Positions 61,451 through 64,000 of a stretch of 64,000 nucleotides of DNA are shown piece after piece (the stretch's first letter is position 1; each line of letters starts with the position of its first letter). Position numbers and translations under genes: made by a program. Origin of the DNA: Martinezella tropici (GTDB lineage Bacteria > Pseudomonadota > Alphaproteobacteria > Rhizobiales > Rhizobiaceae); the NCBI RefSeq assembly GCF_008370325.1, contig NZ_VNIP01000004.1, positions 186,001 to 250,000 on the forward strand, given 5' to 3'. The notes below the pieces were generated by a model. The model searched no databases. It was not told where the DNA came from and saw only the letters and a program-made list of their open reading frames with translations.

Positions 61451-61746
61451 TACACGGCCTCCGGATTGATATTATCGTATTCTTTATGAGTGCCGACAAA
61501 TTTGATCAGCACACGTTGGTATGGATAAGCGACGTGGACAATCGGACGGAATTTGTTTCCCGCAATATCGAAAATAATGCGGTTATCGCTGACGAAATCG
61601 ACATTCGCTCCGAACATCATTTTGACATCTGCAGGCCCGTTCCACATCGCCTTGTCGACCACTGCGTACCAAGTCCTTAATGGGGTTTCAGCTTGGGGAT
61701 GGATTCCCCAAAACTTCCTCAATGTAGACTTAGCGATGATCTGCAT
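61450..61746 (-). CDS. higB: HigB-type mRNA interferase toxin
   Basis: 98 residues from MQIIAKSTLRKFW. The HigB pattern IIAKSTLRKFW, WYAVVDKAMW, NRIIFDIAGNKFR, RVLIKFVGTHKEYD is complete. A ribosome-dependent RNase in characterised members. Longer in-frame starts upstream (for example 61770) exist, but the family start is the one chosen. Confidence 0.9.
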   Translation of the reverse strand: MQIIAKSTLRKFWGIHPQAETPLRTWYAVVDKAMWNGPADVKMMFGANVDFVSDNRIIFDIAGNKFRPIVHVAYPYQRVLIKFVGTHKEYDNINPEAV

Positions 61747-61989
61747 GAGCAGTGTGTAACACATTCCCATATCGGGAACAAGGAAAATTTCCCAAAACGG
61801 GAACTCCGGAAAGCCTCTCTTGAAACAATCGAAGTTCAGAGCAATGGCGATTTCTCGGAGCTGCTTTTTTATGCCAAAAAAGCAAACATGAATAAACGCC
61901 ATCCATCTGAGAGAATGTACAAAATTCCGGACATGAGAAGGTCTCATGTCCACTCAAATGAAGCGGCTCGATTGATAGAGATATGGCGG

Positions 61990-63477
61990 TCAATGGGCTT
62001 CCGTGGGGATCAGCGGAACCTCCGCGCCGCTGGCGTCGTAGAGCCTGCCGTTCAGAAAGTAATCGCCGTCATGGAGAATGGCGATGTCCTGAAAGCGGAT
62101 CAGACGTTCTGTTCCCGCGACGAAAACCGACTGCTGGTCCGAGTTGCCGGCCTTTAGATGGTTGAACAGAAGGTTGAGGGTGATCGCCATCAATGCCGCA
62201 GAACTGATGCCGGAGTGGAAAATGGTGATGATCCACGCAGGAAAATGTTCATAGAAGCCCGGAGCTGAGATCGGGATCATCCCGAACCCGATCGACGTCG
62301 CCACGATGATGAGGTTCATATTGTTGTCGTAGTCGACCTTGGCGAGGGTCCGGATCCCGCTCGCCGTCACGGTTCCGAACAGAACGAGGCCCGCTCCTCC
62401 AAGCACGGAACTTGGAACGGCCGCCACGATGCGGCCGACGACCGGTAGCAATCCGAAGGCGACGAGGAAAAGCCCGCCGGTCGCCACGACATAGCGGCTC
62501 TTGACGCCGGTCACCGCGACAAGGCCGACATTCTGGGCAAAGGCGCTCTGCGTGAAGGAGCCGACGACGGGGGCAAGGAGGCTGGAAAGCATATCGGCGC
62601 GCAGGCCGTTGCCGAGCCGGCGGGCATCGACCTTGGTGCCGACAATTTCGCCGACGGCAAGAATATCCGCGGAAGTCTCGACGAGCGTCACCATGATGAC
62701 GATGAACATCGAGACGATCGCCGCCATATCGAAGACGGGATAACCGAAATGAAAGATCTGCGGCAGGGCGACGGATGGACCGGTCATGACCCGCGAGAAA
62801 TCGGCAATGCCAACGGCATAAGCGATGCCCGTGCCGATGACGATCGCGAGCAGGATGGAGAGCCTCGATATGGAGGCGCTTCCCAGCTTGCTGAGCAGCA
62901 AGACGATCACCAGCGTCACGGCCGCAAGCTGGATATTGGCCGGGCTGCCGAAATCCGGCGCATTCCTGTTGCCGCCCATGGCCCAGCCTGCCGCGACCGG
63001 CATAAGCGTGAGCCCAATGGTCGTAATGACGATGCCGGTGACAAGCGGTGGAAAGAAGCGCGTGATACGTGAAAATACCGGCGTGATGATAAGGCCGATG
63101 AATGAGGCGGCAATAACCGCGCCAAGGACGGACTGGATGCCGCCATGTCCGGTAATGGCAATCATCGTCGCGACGCCGGAAAAGGATACGCCCTGTACGA
63201 GGGGAAGGCGGCTTCCGAAGAATGGTATCCCGATCGTCTGCAAGATGGTCGCCAGGCCGCCGGCAAACAAGGAAGCCGTTACGAGCAGACCGATGTCGGT
63301 TGGCGAGAGGCTGGATGCCTGACCGAGTATCAGCGGAACGGCAACGATGCCGCCATACATTGTGAGAACATGCTGAAGGCCGTAGGCCAGGTTGGCGCCA
63401 AGGCCGAGTTTTTCGTCCTCGGGGGAAAGGGGTGCGGTATTTTCCTCTGCGGTTGCTGCCAAGGTAATCTCCTCCAT
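61990..63477 (-). CDS. NCS2/NAT purine permease (xanthine/uracil type)
   Basis: 495 residues, 14 membrane helices. The NAT signature is seen as QNVGLVAVTGVKSRYV, with VETSADILAVGE at TM8 and QTIGIPFFGSRLPLVQG with the TM1/TM3 region. Proton symport of xanthine, uric acid or uracil. The C-terminus carries a ~30-residue soluble tail. The Shine-Dalgarno near the start is unusual: GGAGG lies in a hairpin loop 19 nt upstream. Confidence 0.92.
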   Translation of the reverse strand: MEEITLAATAEENTAPLSPEDEKLGLGANLAYGLQHVLTMYGGIVAVPLILGQASSLSPTDIGLLVTASLFAGGLATILQTIGIPFFGSRLPLVQGVSFSGVATMIAITGHGGIQSVLGAVIAASFIGLIITPVFSRITRFFPPLVTGIVITTIGLTLMPVAAGWAMGGNRNAPDFGSPANIQLAAVTLVIVLLLSKLGSASISRLSILLAIVIGTGIAYAVGIADFSRVMTGPSVALPQIFHFGYPVFDMAAIVSMFIVIMVTLVETSADILAVGEIVGTKVDARRLGNGLRADMLSSLLAPVVGSFTQSAFAQNVGLVAVTGVKSRYVVATGGLFLVAFGLLPVVGRIVAAVPSSVLGGAGLVLFGTVTASGIRTLAKVDYDNNMNLIIVATSIGFGMIPISAPGFYEHFPAWIITIFHSGISSAALMAITLNLLFNHLKAGNSDQQSVFVAGTERLIRFQDIAILHDGDYFLNGRLYDASGAEVPLIPTEAH

Positions 63478-63489
63478 ACCTTTGCGTTT

Positions 63490-63508
63490 CTCATTTCCTC
63501 CAAATGAG
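63490..63508 (-). promoter_or_regulatory. Hairpin presenting GGAGG in its loop upstream of the NCS2 permease
   Basis: On the mRNA strand CTCATTT-GGAGG-AAATGAG is a perfect 7-bp stem with the Shine-Dalgarno sequence as the loop. It ends 12 nt before the ATG at 63477. Might tune translation; no known riboswitch pattern was recognised. Confidence 0.4.
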
Positions 63509-63647
63509 CAGCATAAGTTACGGCGACTGGCCCTGCATGACTTTATAGAAAAATGCGAAACAGCTTACCGATGGGCAGGGGGCCGGCATGGCCTGTACCG
63601 GATGCCACCAGATGTTCAGGTCCGGTGGCATCCGTCGTCAGAAGCCT

Positions 63648-64000
63648 CTATTGGGAATCGGGTAATTCTTCGGTTTCGACGTATCCATAGACCTCAGGCA
63701 AAATGAACTTGGCCGCGAGAAAACCGATCAGCGACAGGATCGCCACCGAGAAGGTCGCGCCGGCCTTGCCGAACTGCTCGCTGAGGATGGGGAACACGAA
63801 CGCACCGAAAAAAGACGCTCCCTTGACGAAGACATAGCCAAAACCCGAGGCCGTTGCCTTGAAACGACTTGGAGCGACCATGGACGATATCGTCATGCCG
63901 TTGGACGCGTCCCAATAATGGCCCCACATGAGAATGCAGGCGCCGACGACGATGATGATCTTCCAATCATACTGTATGCCAAGGCCACCTAGGATAAGGC
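63648..64000 (-). CDS. MFS transporter, C-terminal part (5' end off the window)
   Basis: About 117 residues in frame to the right edge. Two or three hydrophobic segments and FKATASGFGYVFVKGASFFG resemble the last helices of sugar/metabolite:H+ symporter MFS proteins (MHS/SP type). C-terminus ELPDSQ. Substrate cannot be judged. Confidence 0.75.
   Translation of the reverse strand, partial: LILGGLGIQYDWKIIIVVGACILMWGHYWDASNGMTISSMVAPSRFKATASGFGYVFVKGASFFGAFVFPILSEQFGKAGATFSVAILSLIGFLAAKFILPEVYGYVETEELPDSQ

Overview
The window looks like a rhizobial alphaproteobacterium (Rhizobium/Ensifer/Agrobacterium type), probably a chromid or accessory part of the genome. The evidence is high-GC coding sequence with AT-rich promoters, an Ehu/Eut/Doe ectoine-catabolism block, several sugar/polyol ABC systems with ROK regulators, a curli operon with CsgH instead of CsgC, an IalB-family protein, and two copies of a ~100 bp palindromic intergenic repeat of the kind scattered through Rhizobium genomes. 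No tRNA, rRNA, CRISPR array or intact insertion sequence was seen.

1-12.4 kb (minus strand) holds a translationally coupled hybrid NRPS/PKS line: an A-PCP loading protein, a 2692-residue KS-AT-ACP-aminotransferase-C-A-PCP protein, and a C-PCP-thioesterase protein that runs off the left edge. The order predicts an amino acid extended by one malonyl unit, transamination of the beta-keto group to a beta-amine, addition of a second amino acid (the code suggests glycine), and release by a thioesterase whose nucleophile is Cys, after a condensation domain with an altered HHxxxDG motif. I do not recognise the product.

12.7-25.5 kb looks like an extracellular-matrix island: a GH16 glycanase, a Wzy-like polymerase coupled to a polysaccharide pyruvyltransferase, a Crp/Fnr-type regulator, a CsgD-like LuxR protein preceded by an overlapping small ORF, a three-gene toxin/antitoxin-like unit, a curli operon (a 14-repeat curlin, csgH, a csgB-like gene, csgF, csgG), two small secreted proteins and an IalB-like protein.

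25.5-40.6 kb is carbohydrate catabolism: a CUT1 ABC transporter with an embedded ROK regulator and sugar-phosphate isomerase-type enzyme, a divergent Gfo/Idh/MocA dehydrogenase, a second ROK regulator, a GH38 alpha-mannosidase and a flavoprotein dehydrogenase. A 17-bp near-identical operator-like motif sits upstream of both the transporter/dehydrogenase pair and the mannosidase, suggesting one regulon. An AraC regulator with a divergent short-chain dehydrogenase follows (40.8-42.7 kb).

42.9-55.5 kb is ectoine/hydroxyectoine import and breakdown: eutB-eutC-doeA-doeB-ehuB-ehuC-ehuD-ehuA on the plus strand, converging on enuR, doeD, doeC and doeX. Together they take up ectoine, open and deacetylate it, and convert diaminobutyrate to aspartate. 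eutA is not present.

55.7-64 kb holds a DHA2-type MFS exporter with a divergent MmyB-like regulator, a Prc-type periplasmic protease, a small unknown protein, a HigBA toxin-antitoxin pair, an NCS2 xanthine/uracil-type permease, and the end of another MFS transporter at the right edge.
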